A stretch of DNA of 64,000 nucleotides from Microbacterium lacus (GTDB taxonomy: Bacteria; Actinomycetota; Actinomycetes; Actinomycetales; Microbacteriaceae), in NCBI RefSeq assembly GCF_039531105.1, contig NZ_BAAAPK010000001.1, forward strand, positions 1,364,001 to 1,428,000, in the 5' to 3' direction. The first letter of the stretch is position 1. Every line of letters begins with the position of its first letter. The notes below the pieces were generated by a model. It was given only the letters and a program-made list of their open reading frames with translations, had not been told where the DNA came from and searched no databases. A program made the translations under genes and the position numbers. Of this stretch, positions 1 to 8,430 are shown piece after piece.

Positions 1-1
1 C

Positions 2-400
2 GCCCAGGCCTCACCGCCGGACATGCGGCTGCCGATCTCGCTCGGCCTCGATTGGCCGCATCGCGTGGCCGGCGTGGGCCGGCCGATCGACTGGTCGGTC
101 GCGACGTCGTGGACCTTCGAACCGCTCGACGACGAGGCGTTCCCCGCGGTCCGGCTCGCAAAGAAGGTCGGACGGGCGGGCGGCAGCTATCCCGCCGTCT
201 TCAACGCCGCGAACGAACAGGCGGTCGACGCATTCCACGACGGGCGCCTGCCGTTCACCGGCATCGTCGAGCTCATCGAGCGCGTCGTGGAGACGCACGA
301 CCCCGAGGCGACGGTCGGTTCGACGCTGACGCGCGACTCGCTCGCCGAGGCGGAGCGGTGGGCGCGGGATGCCGCGGATCGGGCGATCGCGGCAGGCTGA
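2..400 (+). CDS. dxr: 1-deoxy-D-xylulose 5-phosphate reductoisomerase, C-terminal part (partial)
   Basis: This is the 3' end of a gene that begins before the window; about 132 codons are visible. The family converts 1-deoxy-xylulose 5-phosphate to 2-C-methyl-erythritol 4-phosphate with NADPH, the first committed step of the MEP isoprenoid pathway. The visible part contains the family's late signature NAANEQAVDAF, after FNAANE-type context, and the C-terminal helical domain. ispG of the same pathway and rseP follow within 8 kb, the usual actinobacterial dxr-rseP-ispG neighbourhood, here interrupted by other genes. The stop lies 6 nt from the end of the convergent MurE-like gene. Confidence 0.93.
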   Translation, partial: AQASPPDMRLPISLGLDWPHRVAGVGRPIDWSVATSWTFEPLDDEAFPAVRLAKKVGRAGGSYPAVFNAANEQAVDAFHDGRLPFTGIVELIERVVETHDPEATVGSTLTRDSLAEAERWARDAADRAIAAG

Positions 401-406
401 GTCCGC

Positions 407-2026
407 TCAGTCGGGGTACGGCACCGGCCAGTGCGGCTCGGGGACGGGCCACCCGGCGTCGCGCAGCGCGCGGCGGGCGAGTTCGCGCGCCGAATAGGGC
501 GTGCGGACGCCGCGGATGTCGCGATAGTCCTGATGACCAGGCCCCGCCCACAGGATCGCGTCGCCGTCGCCGACGAGGGCGACCGCCTCGACGATCGCGA
601 CCTCGGGGGGTGAGAACTCGTGGATCTCGGCATCCGGTCGCGCACGCCTCGCGCCCTCGATCAGCGTCGCGCGGATCGAGTCGATGTCCTCGAAGCGCGG
701 GTGGTGGTCGGTGACGACCAGGATGTCGCTGCCGAGGACCGCGGTGCGGCCCATGTCGTGGCGCTTCGTGGCGTCGCGGTCGCCGTCCGCTCCGAAGAGC
801 ATGACCACTTTGCCGGGCGTGACCCGGCGGACGGCGGCGAGCGTCTTCTCGAACGCGTCCGGTGAGTGGCCGAAGTCGACGTACACCGCGGGCCCTCGGT
901 CCCCGGACACTCGCTCCGTGCGGCCGGGAAGGTAGGCCCGGATCCCGCCGTCGCCCGTCAGGGTCGCCACGATCCGCTCCCACGCGTAGCCGGCCTCGAG
1001 CAGCATCACGATCGCGAGACCCGCGTTCGCGGCCATGTGCCGGCCGATCACGGGCACGATCGTGGTGAGTGTGCGACCGTCGGCGGCCGTCAGGCGGAAT
1101 TCCGTCCCGGTCTGACGCTCGTGCACGATCTCCACGACCCAGTCCGCCCGCGCGGCCGCATCCGGGTCCGTGGCGATCGCCGGGGTGCCGACGGTGACGA
1201 ACGGGATCTCGCAGCGCTCCTGCACCTCGGCGGCGGCATCCGAATCGAGCGAGATCACGGCGCGGCGCGCGCGATCGGGACGGAAGAGGGGGAGCTTGGC
1301 CTCGAGGTACTCGCGCATGTCGGCGTAGTCGTCGAGGTGGTCGTGCGTGAGGTTCGTGAACGCGGCGACGTCGAAGACGATGCCGTCCACACGTCGACGG
1401 CTGAGCGCCTGCGCGCTGACCTCGACCACGACCGCCTCGACGCCGCGTTCGCGCATGAGCGCCAGGAGCGCGTGCATCTCGTACGCCTCGGGCGTGGTCA
1501 GCCGCGAGACGACGATCTGACCGGCGATGTGCCGCTCGGCGGTCGAGGACAGTCCCGTGACGACTCCGAGCTGGCCGAGGATCCCTTCGAGCAGGTGGGA
1601 CACGCTCGTCTTGCCGTTCGTGCCGGTCGTTCCGAACAGCAGCGGCAGATCGTCGTCGCGGCCGGTGCCGTAGACCCATGCGGACAGGTCGCCGAGGATG
1701 CCGCGTGGGTCATCGACGACGATGACCGGGAGCCCGGTCCCGGCGGCGGCGTCCGCGCCCTCCGCGTCCGTGACGACGGCGACCGCGCCCTTCTCCGCAG
1801 CGGATGCCGCGAAGTCGGCGCCGTGCCGGTTCACCCCGCGGACGGCGACGAACACATCACCCGGACGCAGGTCCGCGGTCGCGAGGGTCAACCCGGTGAG
1901 GGTGGCGTCGCCGATCTCGCCGCGGACGTCCCGGGCGTACCGATCGGCCAGCTCCCGCAGAGGGTGGGTCGGCGGGTGGTCCGGGCGCAGCACGGGGGGC
2001 AGGTGGGAGGGAAGGTCGTTCGCCAT
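407..2026 (-). CDS. MurE-like Mur ligase (UDP-MurNAc-peptide amino acid ligase family), divergent paralogue
   Basis: The 539-residue protein has the three-domain MurE layout. The ATP-binding loop TGTNGKT lies at residues 134-140. A central stretch reads TTPE...EVSAQAL...FTNLTHDHLD, followed by an EAK element corresponding to the carbamylated lysine region. The C-terminal domain carries VDFGHSPDAFEK and GGDRD-like GADGDRD. MurE adds the third residue of the peptidoglycan stem peptide, using ATP. Several usually invariant motifs differ: EVSSHAL is EVSAQAL, VDYAHTPDAL is VDFGHSPDAF, and the substrate motif DNPR is DHHPR. The gene lies outside any dcw cluster, between dxr and rseP on the opposite strand. 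It may be the only MurE adapted to a non-DAP cell wall, or a second ligase acting elsewhere on the stem peptide. The family call is firm and the substrate is unknown. Confidence 0.85.
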   Translation of the reverse strand: MANDLPSHLPPVLRPDHPPTHPLRELADRYARDVRGEIGDATLTGLTLATADLRPGDVFVAVRGVNRHGADFAASAAEKGAVAVVTDAEGADAAAGTGLPVIVVDDPRGILGDLSAWVYGTGRDDDLPLLFGTTGTNGKTSVSHLLEGILGQLGVVTGLSSTAERHIAGQIVVSRLTTPEAYEMHALLALMRERGVEAVVVEVSAQALSRRRVDGIVFDVAAFTNLTHDHLDDYADMREYLEAKLPLFRPDRARRAVISLDSDAAAEVQERCEIPFVTVGTPAIATDPDAAARADWVVEIVHERQTGTEFRLTAADGRTLTTIVPVIGRHMAANAGLAIVMLLEAGYAWERIVATLTGDGGIRAYLPGRTERVSGDRGPAVYVDFGHSPDAFEKTLAAVRRVTPGKVVMLFGADGDRDATKRHDMGRTAVLGSDILVVTDHHPRFEDIDSIRATLIEGARRARPDAEIHEFSPPEVAIVEAVALVGDGDAILWAGPGHQDYRDIRGVRTPYSARELARRALRDAGWPVPEPHWPVPYPD

Positions 2027-2078
2027 GGCCTGACCATCCTCTCATCCGCCTGCTCGGCTGACTCAAAGCCGCCGCGAG

Positions 2079-2084
2079 TACCGT
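2079..2084 (+). promoter_or_regulatory. -10 box of rseP, leaderless arrangement
   Basis: TACCGT ends 6 nt before the GTG start of rseP. This fits the actinobacterial TANNNT -10 with transcription starting at or next to the start codon. No Shine-Dalgarno sequence is visible. Confidence 0.6.
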
Positions 2085-2090
2085 GGGCGT

Positions 2091-3371
2091 GTGGAAGCCA
2101 TCGCGTTCGTCATCGGCGTCGTGCTCATGATCGTGGGCCTGGCGGTCTCGATCGCCCTGCACGAGATCGGGCACCTCGTCCCGGCCAAGAGATTCGGCGT
2201 GCGTGTCGGGCAGTACATGATCGGCTTCGGCCCCACCCTGTGGTCGCGCCGCTACGGCGAGACGCAGTACGGCTTCAAGGCGATTCCGCTCGGCGGCTAC
2301 ATCTCGATGGCGGGGATGTACCCGCCGTCTCCCGCCGAGCGCGCGGCGACAGGGCGCGCCGGAGGCGGATTCTTCGCCACGATGGTGCAGGACGCGCGGG
2401 CCGCGAACGACGAGACGCTGCAGGGCGACGACGACCGGGTGTTCTACAAGCTCCCTGTGTACAAGCGGGTCATCATCATGCTCGGCGGTCCGGTGATGAA
2501 CCTGCTCTTCGCGATCGTGCTGTTCTCGATCCTGTTGACCGGGATCGGAGTGCAGACGGCCACGACGACCGTCAGCGCCTTGAGCGAGTGCGTGCCGCAG
2601 GCCGGGGTGACCGAGTGCACGTCTTCAGATCCGGCGCCGCCCGCCGCCGCGGCGGGCATCGAGCCGGGCGACACGATCGTGTCGGTGAACGGCACTGCGG
2701 TCACCGGGTTCGACGAGGTGTCGAGGATCATCCAGGCCTCGCCGGGCGAGCAGCTCACCCTCGTGATCCAGCGCGACGGTGCGGAGCGCACGGTCACCGT
2801 CGTCCCGGCCGCGATCGATGCCACCGGGGCGGACGGGTCGGCCGAACGGATCGGATTCCTGGGGGTGCGCCCGACCGTCGAGTACGAGCGCCAGCCGATC
2901 TGGGCGGGGGCCGCTGCGGCGGGCGAGAACGTCGGCGCGGTCGCCGGCATCATGTGGCAGCTGCCCGTGAAGGTGTACCAGACGGCGACGACGCTGATCA
3001 CGGGTGAGGAGCGCAGCGCCGACAGCCCGCTCAGCATCGTGGGTGCCGGCATCCTGTCGGGGGAGGTCGCCGCCGCGGAGGCGCCGGTGCTCAATCGCGT
3101 CGCCGGATTCCTCGGGCTCCTGGCGTCGCTGAACATCGCGCTGTTCGTGTTCAACCTCATCCCGCTGCTTCCGCTGGACGGCGGCCACATCGTGGTCGCC
3201 CTGTGGGACGGGCTCAAGCGGTTCCTCGCCAAGCTCTTCCACCGGCCGCCGCCGAAGCCGGTGGATGCGACCAAACTGGTCCCGGTGACGTTCGTCGTCG
3301 TGATCGGACTCATCGTGATGGGCGCTGTGCTGATCCTCGCCGACATCTTCAATCCGCTCTCGATCATCTGA
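2091..3371 (+). CDS. rseP: RseP-type site-2 intramembrane zinc metalloprotease (M50)
   Basis: The 426-residue membrane protease cleaves membrane-bound substrates such as anti-sigma factors within the bilayer. HEIGH at residues 24-28 is the HExxH zinc site in the first transmembrane helix. A PDZ domain follows at about residues 175-260, with GIEPGDTIVSVNGT. The late LLPLDGGH motif supplies the third zinc ligand, between the last membrane helices. The start is GTG, chosen because the preceding TACCGT fits a leaderless promoter and the first helix begins at once. It sits between dxr and ispG, the standard actinobacterial position. Two ECF sigma genes occur within 9 kb, but nothing seen here links them to this protease. 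Confidence 0.93.
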   Translation: MEAIAFVIGVVLMIVGLAVSIALHEIGHLVPAKRFGVRVGQYMIGFGPTLWSRRYGETQYGFKAIPLGGYISMAGMYPPSPAERAATGRAGGGFFATMVQDARAANDETLQGDDDRVFYKLPVYKRVIIMLGGPVMNLLFAIVLFSILLTGIGVQTATTTVSALSECVPQAGVTECTSSDPAPPAAAAGIEPGDTIVSVNGTAVTGFDEVSRIIQASPGEQLTLVIQRDGAERTVTVVPAAIDATGADGSAERIGFLGVRPTVEYERQPIWAGAAAAGENVGAVAGIMWQLPVKVYQTATTLITGEERSADSPLSIVGAGILSGEVAAAEAPVLNRVAGFLGLLASLNIALFVFNLIPLLPLDGGHIVVALWDGLKRFLAKLFHRPPPKPVDATKLVPVTFVVVIGLIVMGAVLILADIFNPLSII

Positions 3372-3451
3372 TTTTCCGCTGTGGTGTCGAAAACGGTCTT
3401 GTCCGTTCGCTGAAGGGATGAAACGGTCTCCCTGACGAAAGGACCACCACC

Positions 3452-3820
3452 GTGAAGTACGTCATCATGTTCACCAGCACTCCGGAACTGGATGCGGCCG
3501 TGCCGCCGGAGCGCCAGCAGGAGGTCTACGCCCGCGTCTACGAGTGGTTCGGCGAGCACGCGGCCGTCATCTCCGACTCCGGCGCCGAGCTGCAGCCCGT
3601 GGAGACCGCGACCACCGTCCGGCACGCGCCGGAGGGCCCCGTCGTGGTCGACGGGCCGTTCACCGAGGCCCGCGAGGCGGTCGGCGGGTTCACCGTCATC
3701 GACGTGGCGGATCTGGACGCGGCGATCGCCCTGGCCCGCAGCTGGCCGATGCTCGAGATCCCCGGAACGTCGGTCGAAGTCCGGCCGATGGTCGTGGACT
3801 ACAGCCAATTCGAGGAATGA
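3452..3820 (+). CDS. YCII/DGPF-domain protein, partner of ECF42 sigma factor
   Basis: This 122-residue protein has the YciI-like ferredoxin fold, with MKYVIMF at the N-terminus and the family hallmark VDGPF at about residues 68-72, followed by an EAREAVGGF segment. A ribosome binding site (GAAAGGA) precedes the ATG. Its stop overlaps the start of the downstream sigma gene (ATGA), so the two are translationally coupled. DGPF proteins are the conserved neighbours of ECF42 sigma factors. They are regarded as targets or functional partners and their biochemical activity is unknown. Family assignment is firm. Confidence 0.9.
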   Translation: MKYVIMFTSTPELDAAVPPERQQEVYARVYEWFGEHAAVISDSGAELQPVETATTVRHAPEGPVVVDGPFTEAREAVGGFTVIDVADLDAAIALARSWPMLEIPGTSVEVRPMVVDYSQFEE

Positions 3821-5076
3821 CCGACACGGATGCCGCGGCTCCGGGCGCCTTCGACGGCGCCCGGGCTGCGGCATCGGATGTCCTCCTCTCGCGGATCGTG
3901 CGTGAGGAGGCCGGCCGGATCGTCGGCTCGCTCACGGCGTGGACCGGCAGCTTCGACGTCGCGGAGGACGCCGTGGCCGAAGCTGTGCTCGAAGCGCTCG
4001 CACAGTGGCGGCGCCGGGGGATCCCGGCGAACCCCGGTGGCTGGCTTCTCCAGGCGGCACGGCACAACGCCCTGGACCGCCTCCGTCGCGAGAAGCGTTA
4101 TCGCGAGAAGCTCGCGCAGCTCGTGGCGGAGCCGACCGTCACGGCAGGCGGACCCGACGTCGACGAGCGTCTGCCGCTGCTGTTCGGATGCTGTCACCCG
4201 GCGCTCTCGGCGGACGCCCAGCTCGCCCTCACCCTGCGGGCGGTCTGCGGTCTGACGACGGCTCAGATCGCGCGCGCGACGTTCAGTACGCAGGAGGCGG
4301 TGGCGCAACGCATCGTCCGCGCCAAGCGCAAGATCGCCGCGGCCGGGATCCCGATCCGCATCCCGGAGGCGGAGAGTCTGCTCGCCCGCGTGGACATCGT
4401 GCTCACCGTCATCTCGGTGATGTACTCCGAAGCGCACCTCGTGGCCGGTGGGGATGCGGGCGCGGACCGCGATCTCGCGGAGGACGCCGTCTGGCTCGCC
4501 CGCGTGGTGGCGGCGGCGCTTCCCCGCGAGGCGGAGGCGCAGGGGCTTCTCGCCCTCCTTCTCCTGCACCGGGCCCGCGAAGGCGGGCGCGCCGTCGACG
4601 GGGAACTCGTTCTCCTGGCGGCTCAGGACCGCTCACGATGGGACTCCCGGCTCATCGCTGAGGGACGGCGGGCCCTCGCGCGCGCGGCGACGCTCCGCCG
4701 CCCCGGCCGATGGCAGCTGCACGCGGCGATCGCCGCCTGCCACTGCGACGCGCGGACGGCGGCGGAGACCGACTGGCTGCAGGTGCTCACGCTGTACGAC
4801 ATGCTCCTCGCGTATGACGCGACGCCCGTCGTCCGCCTCAATCGGGCGGTCGCGCTCGCCGAGGTGGCGGGACCGGCTGCGGCGCTCGCCGAGGTCGATG
4901 CCCTGCGCACAGCACTGGAGCGTTCGCACTTGTGGCACGCCGTGCGCGCACGCATGCTGCGCGAGGTCGGCCGGCAAGACGAGGCGCTGGCCGAGGACCT
5001 CGTCGCCCTCGAACTGACCGCGAACGAGGCCGAGCGACGACTGCTGGCGGCGCGGGTCGGCGGCGGTCAGGCCTGA
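3817..5076 (+). CDS. ECF42-type RNA polymerase sigma factor with long C-terminal extension
   Basis: The 419-residue protein starts at the ATG overlapping the stop of the DGPF gene; longer in-frame starts would lie inside that gene. Sigma region 2 lies at roughly residues 20-95 (EDAVAEAVLEALAQW, then PGGWLLQAARHNALDRLRRE). Sigma region 4 is at about 125-185 (LTLRAVCGLTTAQIARATFSTQEAVAQR). The rest is an Ala/Leu-rich helical extension of about 230 residues, with a DWLQVLTLYDMLL segment followed by PVVRLNRAVALAE. This extension is typical of ECF42. Members lack a cognate anti-sigma factor and the extension is thought to control activity. Convergent with the trpEG-like gene, overlapping it by 10 nt. 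Confidence 0.92.
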   Translation: MTDTDAAAPGAFDGARAAASDVLLSRIVREEAGRIVGSLTAWTGSFDVAEDAVAEAVLEALAQWRRRGIPANPGGWLLQAARHNALDRLRREKRYREKLAQLVAEPTVTAGGPDVDERLPLLFGCCHPALSADAQLALTLRAVCGLTTAQIARATFSTQEAVAQRIVRAKRKIAAAGIPIRIPEAESLLARVDIVLTVISVMYSEAHLVAGGDAGADRDLAEDAVWLARVVAAALPREAEAQGLLALLLLHRAREGGRAVDGELVLLAAQDRSRWDSRLIAEGRRALARAATLRRPGRWQLHAAIAACHCDARTAAETDWLQVLTLYDMLLAYDATPVVRLNRAVALAEVAGPAAALAEVDALRTALERSHLWHAVRARMLREVGRQDEALAEDLVALELTANEAERRLLAARVGGGQA

Positions 5077-6998
5077 ACGGGCACGAGCGCGCTCGCGACC
5101 AGACGCTCCAAAGTACTCATGCCGTCGCGCGACAGGATCGACTCGAGGTGGCCCTGGATCGAGGCGAACCCGGGCCCGCGCAGGGCGTACACGTCGCCGT
5201 CCGCGTCCGCGGACACCTCCGCATCGCCCACCGCCGTCGTACCGGGTTCGACCCGTGCGGTGAACGTGTTGTAGAAGCCGATCGAGGCCGACTGCCCGAA
5301 CACGTCCACGGTCTTCTGGAGGCCCTGATGCGGAGCATCCAGAGGAGCGAGCGCGATGCCGAACCCGTCGGCGAGGATCTGGTGGCTGAGGCAGACGGCC
5401 AGGAGCGGCCGACCCGTCGCGCGGCGGTGGGTGACGACCTCTCGCATGCGGCGCATCCGGGGGGTGCCGGGATCCCGCGGGTCGCCGGGGCCGGGACCGG
5501 CGACCACCAGTTCGGCTGCATCGATCTCGTCATCGGTGACCGCGCTCCACGGTATGATGCGGGCATTCAGCCCCAGATGGCGCAGCTGGTGGGCGAGCAT
5601 CGTGGTGAAGCGATCCTCGGCATCGACCACGACAGCGGAGCGTCCGTGGAACGGACCGCCGCCGGCGAGCGCGTGCTGCGGGTTGAGCCAGAACGACGCG
5701 AGTCGCTCGTTGCGGGAGGCCAGGAGCGCCGCGATGCCCGGGTCGTCCGCGAGCGGCAACGGGTCGGCCGTCGGCGCATCCTCGTCGATCACGTCGGCAC
5801 GCACCTCCAGCGGCCGGTCGCGCGGCACCGCGCCGATCGCGCCCAGCACGCCGGCGGCCTTGCCGTGCGTCTCGCTCACTTCGCCGTAGGGGTCGGAGTG
5901 GCGCACGAGCGTCGCACCGACCGGCACTCGCAGACGTCCGTCCTGCAGATAGGCGGTGCGGATGAGGATCGGCGCGTCCAGATCATGCGTGGACTCGCCC
6001 GCGAGGATCGCGTCGGTGCGCGGGGTGAACAGCGCGGCCACTCCCGAGTAGTAGCCGCGCGGCGACCGCTCGTGCCGCGTGATGACGGTGCATGCGTTCT
6101 GCATGGGGGAGCCGGTCACTGTCGGCGCGAACATCGTCTCGCGGAGGATCTCGCGGGGGTCCAGGCGGCTGCGTCCCCGCAGAACGTACTCCGTGTGGGT
6201 GAGCCGCGACATCTCCTTCAGGTGCGGACCGGTGATCCTCCCGCCGTCCGAGCACACGGCGCTCATCATCTTGAGTTCCTCGTCGACGACCATGAAGAGC
6301 TCCTCGGTCTCCTTCGTCGACTCCAGGAACTCGGTGAGCGTCTCGATCGTCGCGCCGCCCGCGGGGTGGCGGAACGTGCCCGAGATCGGGTTCATCGTGA
6401 CCACGCCGTCGCGGGCGCTCACGTGCGCTTCGGGGCTCGCGCCGACGGCCACGTGGTCGCCGGTCACGATCGCGAAGGTCCAGTACGCACCCCGCTCGCC
6501 CTCGAGCAGAGCACGGAACCACGTCAGGGCCGCGGTGGCGGCATCCGTGGTCACGCCCGCGGTGAAGTCGCGGCGGATCACGAAGTTCGCGCCCTCGCCC
6601 AGACCGATCTCATCGGCGATCACCCGGCGGACGATGTCGGCGTACTCCTCATCGGCGATGTCGAAACCCGGGTCGGCGAGCGGCACCGGGGCCGACGGCA
6701 GTTCCGCGATCGCGGCCTCGCGGTCGACGACGCGGTGTTCGCGGACGATCAGGCAGCGCAGCGGCGCCCCGTCGTCGTGGCACTCGAAGCCGCGCTCGCG
6801 GACCTGGCGGAACGGCACGAGGGCGAGCACCTCGAGCGGCGCTCCCGCGGCGTCATGCAGCGGGATGTCGCCCAGAAGCTCGACATCGACGACGTCGCCG
6901 GTGAGGACTTCGATCGAGCCGGCGTCGCGAGCGATGAGCGCGAAGGGCACGCCGCGGGCGGCGAGGTCGATCAGATCGGCAGGACCGGCGTCGGTCAT
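5067..6998 (-). CDS. Fused chorismate-utilising synthase and glutamine amidotransferase (TrpEG/PhzE family)
   Basis: The 643-residue protein carries a chorismate-binding synthase (about residues 100-430) fused to a class I glutamine amidotransferase (about 450-643). The synthase part shows MNPISGTFR, KETEELFMVVDEELKMM, DPREILRE and FAPTVTGSP. The amidotransferase triad is Cys536 (AVCLSHQ), His617 and Glu619. Products in this family are anthranilate (TrpEG) or 2-amino-2-deoxyisochorismate (PhzE), and sequence flavour is closest to PhzE-like fused enzymes. The Trp-codon attenuator upstream argues for anthranilate and tryptophan supply. The start is the ATG behind a GGAG ribosome binding site; a longer reading frame runs through the attenuator and is rejected. 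No other trp or phenazine gene is nearby. Confidence 0.88.
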   Translation of the reverse strand: MTDAGPADLIDLAARGVPFALIARDAGSIEVLTGDVVDVELLGDIPLHDAAGAPLEVLALVPFRQVRERGFECHDDGAPLRCLIVREHRVVDREAAIAELPSAPVPLADPGFDIADEEYADIVRRVIADEIGLGEGANFVIRRDFTAGVTTDAATAALTWFRALLEGERGAYWTFAIVTGDHVAVGASPEAHVSARDGVVTMNPISGTFRHPAGGATIETLTEFLESTKETEELFMVVDEELKMMSAVCSDGGRITGPHLKEMSRLTHTEYVLRGRSRLDPREILRETMFAPTVTGSPMQNACTVITRHERSPRGYYSGVAALFTPRTDAILAGESTHDLDAPILIRTAYLQDGRLRVPVGATLVRHSDPYGEVSETHGKAAGVLGAIGAVPRDRPLEVRADVIDEDAPTADPLPLADDPGIAALLASRNERLASFWLNPQHALAGGGPFHGRSAVVVDAEDRFTTMLAHQLRHLGLNARIIPWSAVTDDEIDAAELVVAGPGPGDPRDPGTPRMRRMREVVTHRRATGRPLLAVCLSHQILADGFGIALAPLDAPHQGLQKTVDVFGQSASIGFYNTFTARVEPGTTAVGDAEVSADADGDVYALRGPGFASIQGHLESILSRDGMSTLERLVASALVPVQA

Positions 6999-7036
6999 CG
7001 GGGCCTCCGGTGTGGGCGGGCGGTCGCCACGAAACG

Positions 7037-7061
7037 AAAAAGACCGCCCGGTGGGCGGTCT
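7037..7061 (-). terminator. Attenuator terminator of the trpEG-like gene
   Basis: Read on the minus strand, AGACCGCCC (7053-7061), loop ACC, GGGCGGTCT (7041-7049) and then five T form a perfect 9-bp intrinsic terminator. It lies between the leader peptide and the synthase gene. Its 5' arm can instead pair, through ACCGCC, with AGGCGGT at 7083-7089, which gives the antiterminator. Confidence 0.92.
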
Positions 7062-7087
7062 GTGGTCAGAGAATGCGAACACACCGC

Positions 7088-7123
7088 CTAGAAGGCGGGC
7101 CACCAGGTGCGGTTCGTGCGCAT
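7088..7123 (-). CDS. trpL: Trp leader peptide of transcription attenuator (11 residues)
   Basis: The ORF encodes MRTNRTWWPAF and stops just before the antiterminator strand. The two consecutive TGG codons are the sensor. Directly after them, CCGCCT (7093-7098) can pair with AGGCGGT (7083-7089). A ribosome stalled at the Trp codons would cover CCGCCT, freeing AGGCGGT to pair with the terminator's 5' arm and letting transcription continue. With ample tryptophan the ribosome reaches the stop and the terminator forms. The ATG is preceded by TATCGT ending 6 nt upstream, so the leader is probably translated from a leaderless transcript. Confidence 0.88.
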   Translation of the reverse strand: MRTNRTWWPAF

Positions 7124-7129
7124 GCGGTC

Positions 7130-7135
7130 ACGATA
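7130..7135 (-). promoter_or_regulatory. -10 box of the trp leader transcript
   Basis: On the minus strand TATCGT ends 6 nt before the leader peptide ATG. The same geometry is seen at many other genes of this window. Confidence 0.6.
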
Positions 7136-7182
7136 TCAGACCGACGGATGCCGCGATCGCCCGTTCCGAGCCGCTCGCGTCG

Positions 7183-7188
7183 TAGGCT
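7183..7188 (+). promoter_or_regulatory. -10 box of ispG, leaderless arrangement
   Basis: TAGGCT ends 6 nt before the GTG start. The six-base spacer is GGAGGG, so a ribosome binding site on a longer transcript cannot be excluded. Confidence 0.55.
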
Positions 7189-7194
7189 GGAGGG

Positions 7195-8346
7195 GTGCCA
7201 GCAGTCAATCTCGGGATGCCCAAGGTCCCCGAAACCCTCGCCCCCCGCCGCAAGTCCCGGCAGATCAAGGTGGGCAAGGTGCTCGTCGGCGGCAACGCCC
7301 CGATCAGTGTCCAGTCCATGTGCACGACGCCGACCACCAACATCAACGCCACGCTTCAGCAGATCGCCGAGCTGACGGCATCCGGCTGCGAGATCGTGCG
7401 CGTCGCCGTCCCGTCGCAGGACGATGCGGACGTGCTGCACATCATCGCGAAGAAGAGCCAGATCCCCGTGATCGCGGACATCCACTTCCAGCCGAAGTAC
7501 GTCTTCCAGGCGATCGACGCCGGGTGCGCGGCGGTCCGTGTGAACCCCGGGAACATCCGCAAGTTCGACGATCAGGTCGGCGAGATCGCGAAGGCCGCCA
7601 AGGATGCCGGTGTCTCGCTGCGCATCGGGGTGAATGCCGGCTCGCTCGATCCGCGTCTGCTGCAGAAGTACGGCAAAGCCACGCCGGAGGCGCTCGCCGA
7701 GAGCGCTCGCTGGGAGGCGTCGCTGTTCGAGGAGCACGACTTCCACGACTTCAAGATCTCGGTCAAGCACAACGACCCGGTGATCATGGTGCAGGCCTAC
7801 CGGCTCCTCGCGCAGATGGGTGACTGGCCGCTGCACCTCGGAGTGACCGAGGCCGGTCCCGCGTTCCAGGGCACGATCAAGAGCGCCACGGCGTTCGGCA
7901 TCCTGCTCGGCGAGGGCATCGGCGACACGATCCGCGTCTCCCTCTCCGCCCCGCCCGCCGAAGAGGTCAAGGTCGGGCATCAGATCCTCCAGTCGCTGAA
8001 CCTCCGCGAGCGCAAGCTCGAGATCGTGTCGTGCCCGTCGTGCGGCCGCGCGCAGGTGGATGTCTACACGCTCGCCGACGACGTGACCGAGGGCCTCAAG
8101 GACATGACCGTTCCGCTGCGCGTCGCCGTCATGGGCTGCGTCGTGAACGGGCCGGGCGAGGCCCGGGAGGCCGACCTCGGTGTCGCCTCCGGCAACGGCA
8201 AGGGGCAGATCTTCGTGAAGGGCCAGGTCATCAAGACCGTGCCCGAGGCGGACATCGTCGCGACGCTCATCGAGGAGGCCAACCGCCTTGCCGCCGAGAT
8301 GGGGCCGGACGCCCCGCTCGGGACGGCTCAGGTGCTGACGCCCTGA
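7195..8346 (+). CDS. ispG: 4-hydroxy-3-methylbut-2-enyl diphosphate synthase (GcpE)
   Basis: The 383-residue iron-sulfur enzyme reductively opens methyl-erythritol cyclodiphosphate to HMBPP, the penultimate step of the MEP pathway. The N-terminal TIM-barrel part has [19 protein letters not shown] and [13 protein letters not shown] sequence (IADIHFQ), and RVNPGNI. The [4Fe-4S] ligands are Cys280 and Cys283 (SCPSCGR) and Cys315 (GCVVNGPGE). Length is normal for bacteria of this type. It is divergent from the trp leader, with both -10 boxes within about 60 bp. dxr of the same pathway lies 6.8 kb upstream. Confidence 0.97.
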   Translation: MPAVNLGMPKVPETLAPRRKSRQIKVGKVLVGGNAPISVQSMCTTPTTNINATLQQIAELTASGCEIVRVAVPSQDDADVLHIIAKKSQIPVIADIHFQPKYVFQAIDAGCAAVRVNPGNIRKFDDQVGEIAKAAKDAGVSLRIGVNAGSLDPRLLQKYGKATPEALAESARWEASLFEEHDFHDFKISVKHNDPVIMVQAYRLLAQMGDWPLHLGVTEAGPAFQGTIKSATAFGILLGEGIGDTIRVSLSAPPAEEVKVGHQILQSLNLRERKLEIVSCPSCGRAQVDVYTLADDVTEGLKDMTVPLRVAVMGCVVNGPGEAREADLGVASGNGKGQIFVKGQVIKTVPEADIVATLIEEANRLAAEMGPDAPLGTAQVLTP

Positions 8347-8430
8347 GCCTGCTGCACCTCGCGAGAGGGCAGTAACGCACCTCCCGCACGGCGTGTCGCC
8401 CGGCATTCGCGCCCTTTCGCGGCGAGCAGG

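Noticed and set aside
2..5076. Genomic island at the interrupted dxr-rseP-ispG neighbourhood
   Set aside because: Base composition, codon use and the GGATGCC motif look like the rest of the window, and there are no integrase, tRNA or repeat boundaries.
4932..7091. Long plus-strand frame antisense to the trpEG-like gene
   Set aside because: High-GC antisense shadow rich in Arg, Gly and His; no domain and no start signal.
6999..7103. N-terminal extension of the trpEG-like gene by 35 codons from a GTG
   Set aside because: It would translate through the intrinsic terminator and the antiterminator region; the ATG at 6998 has a GGAG ribosome binding site and matches the domain boundary.
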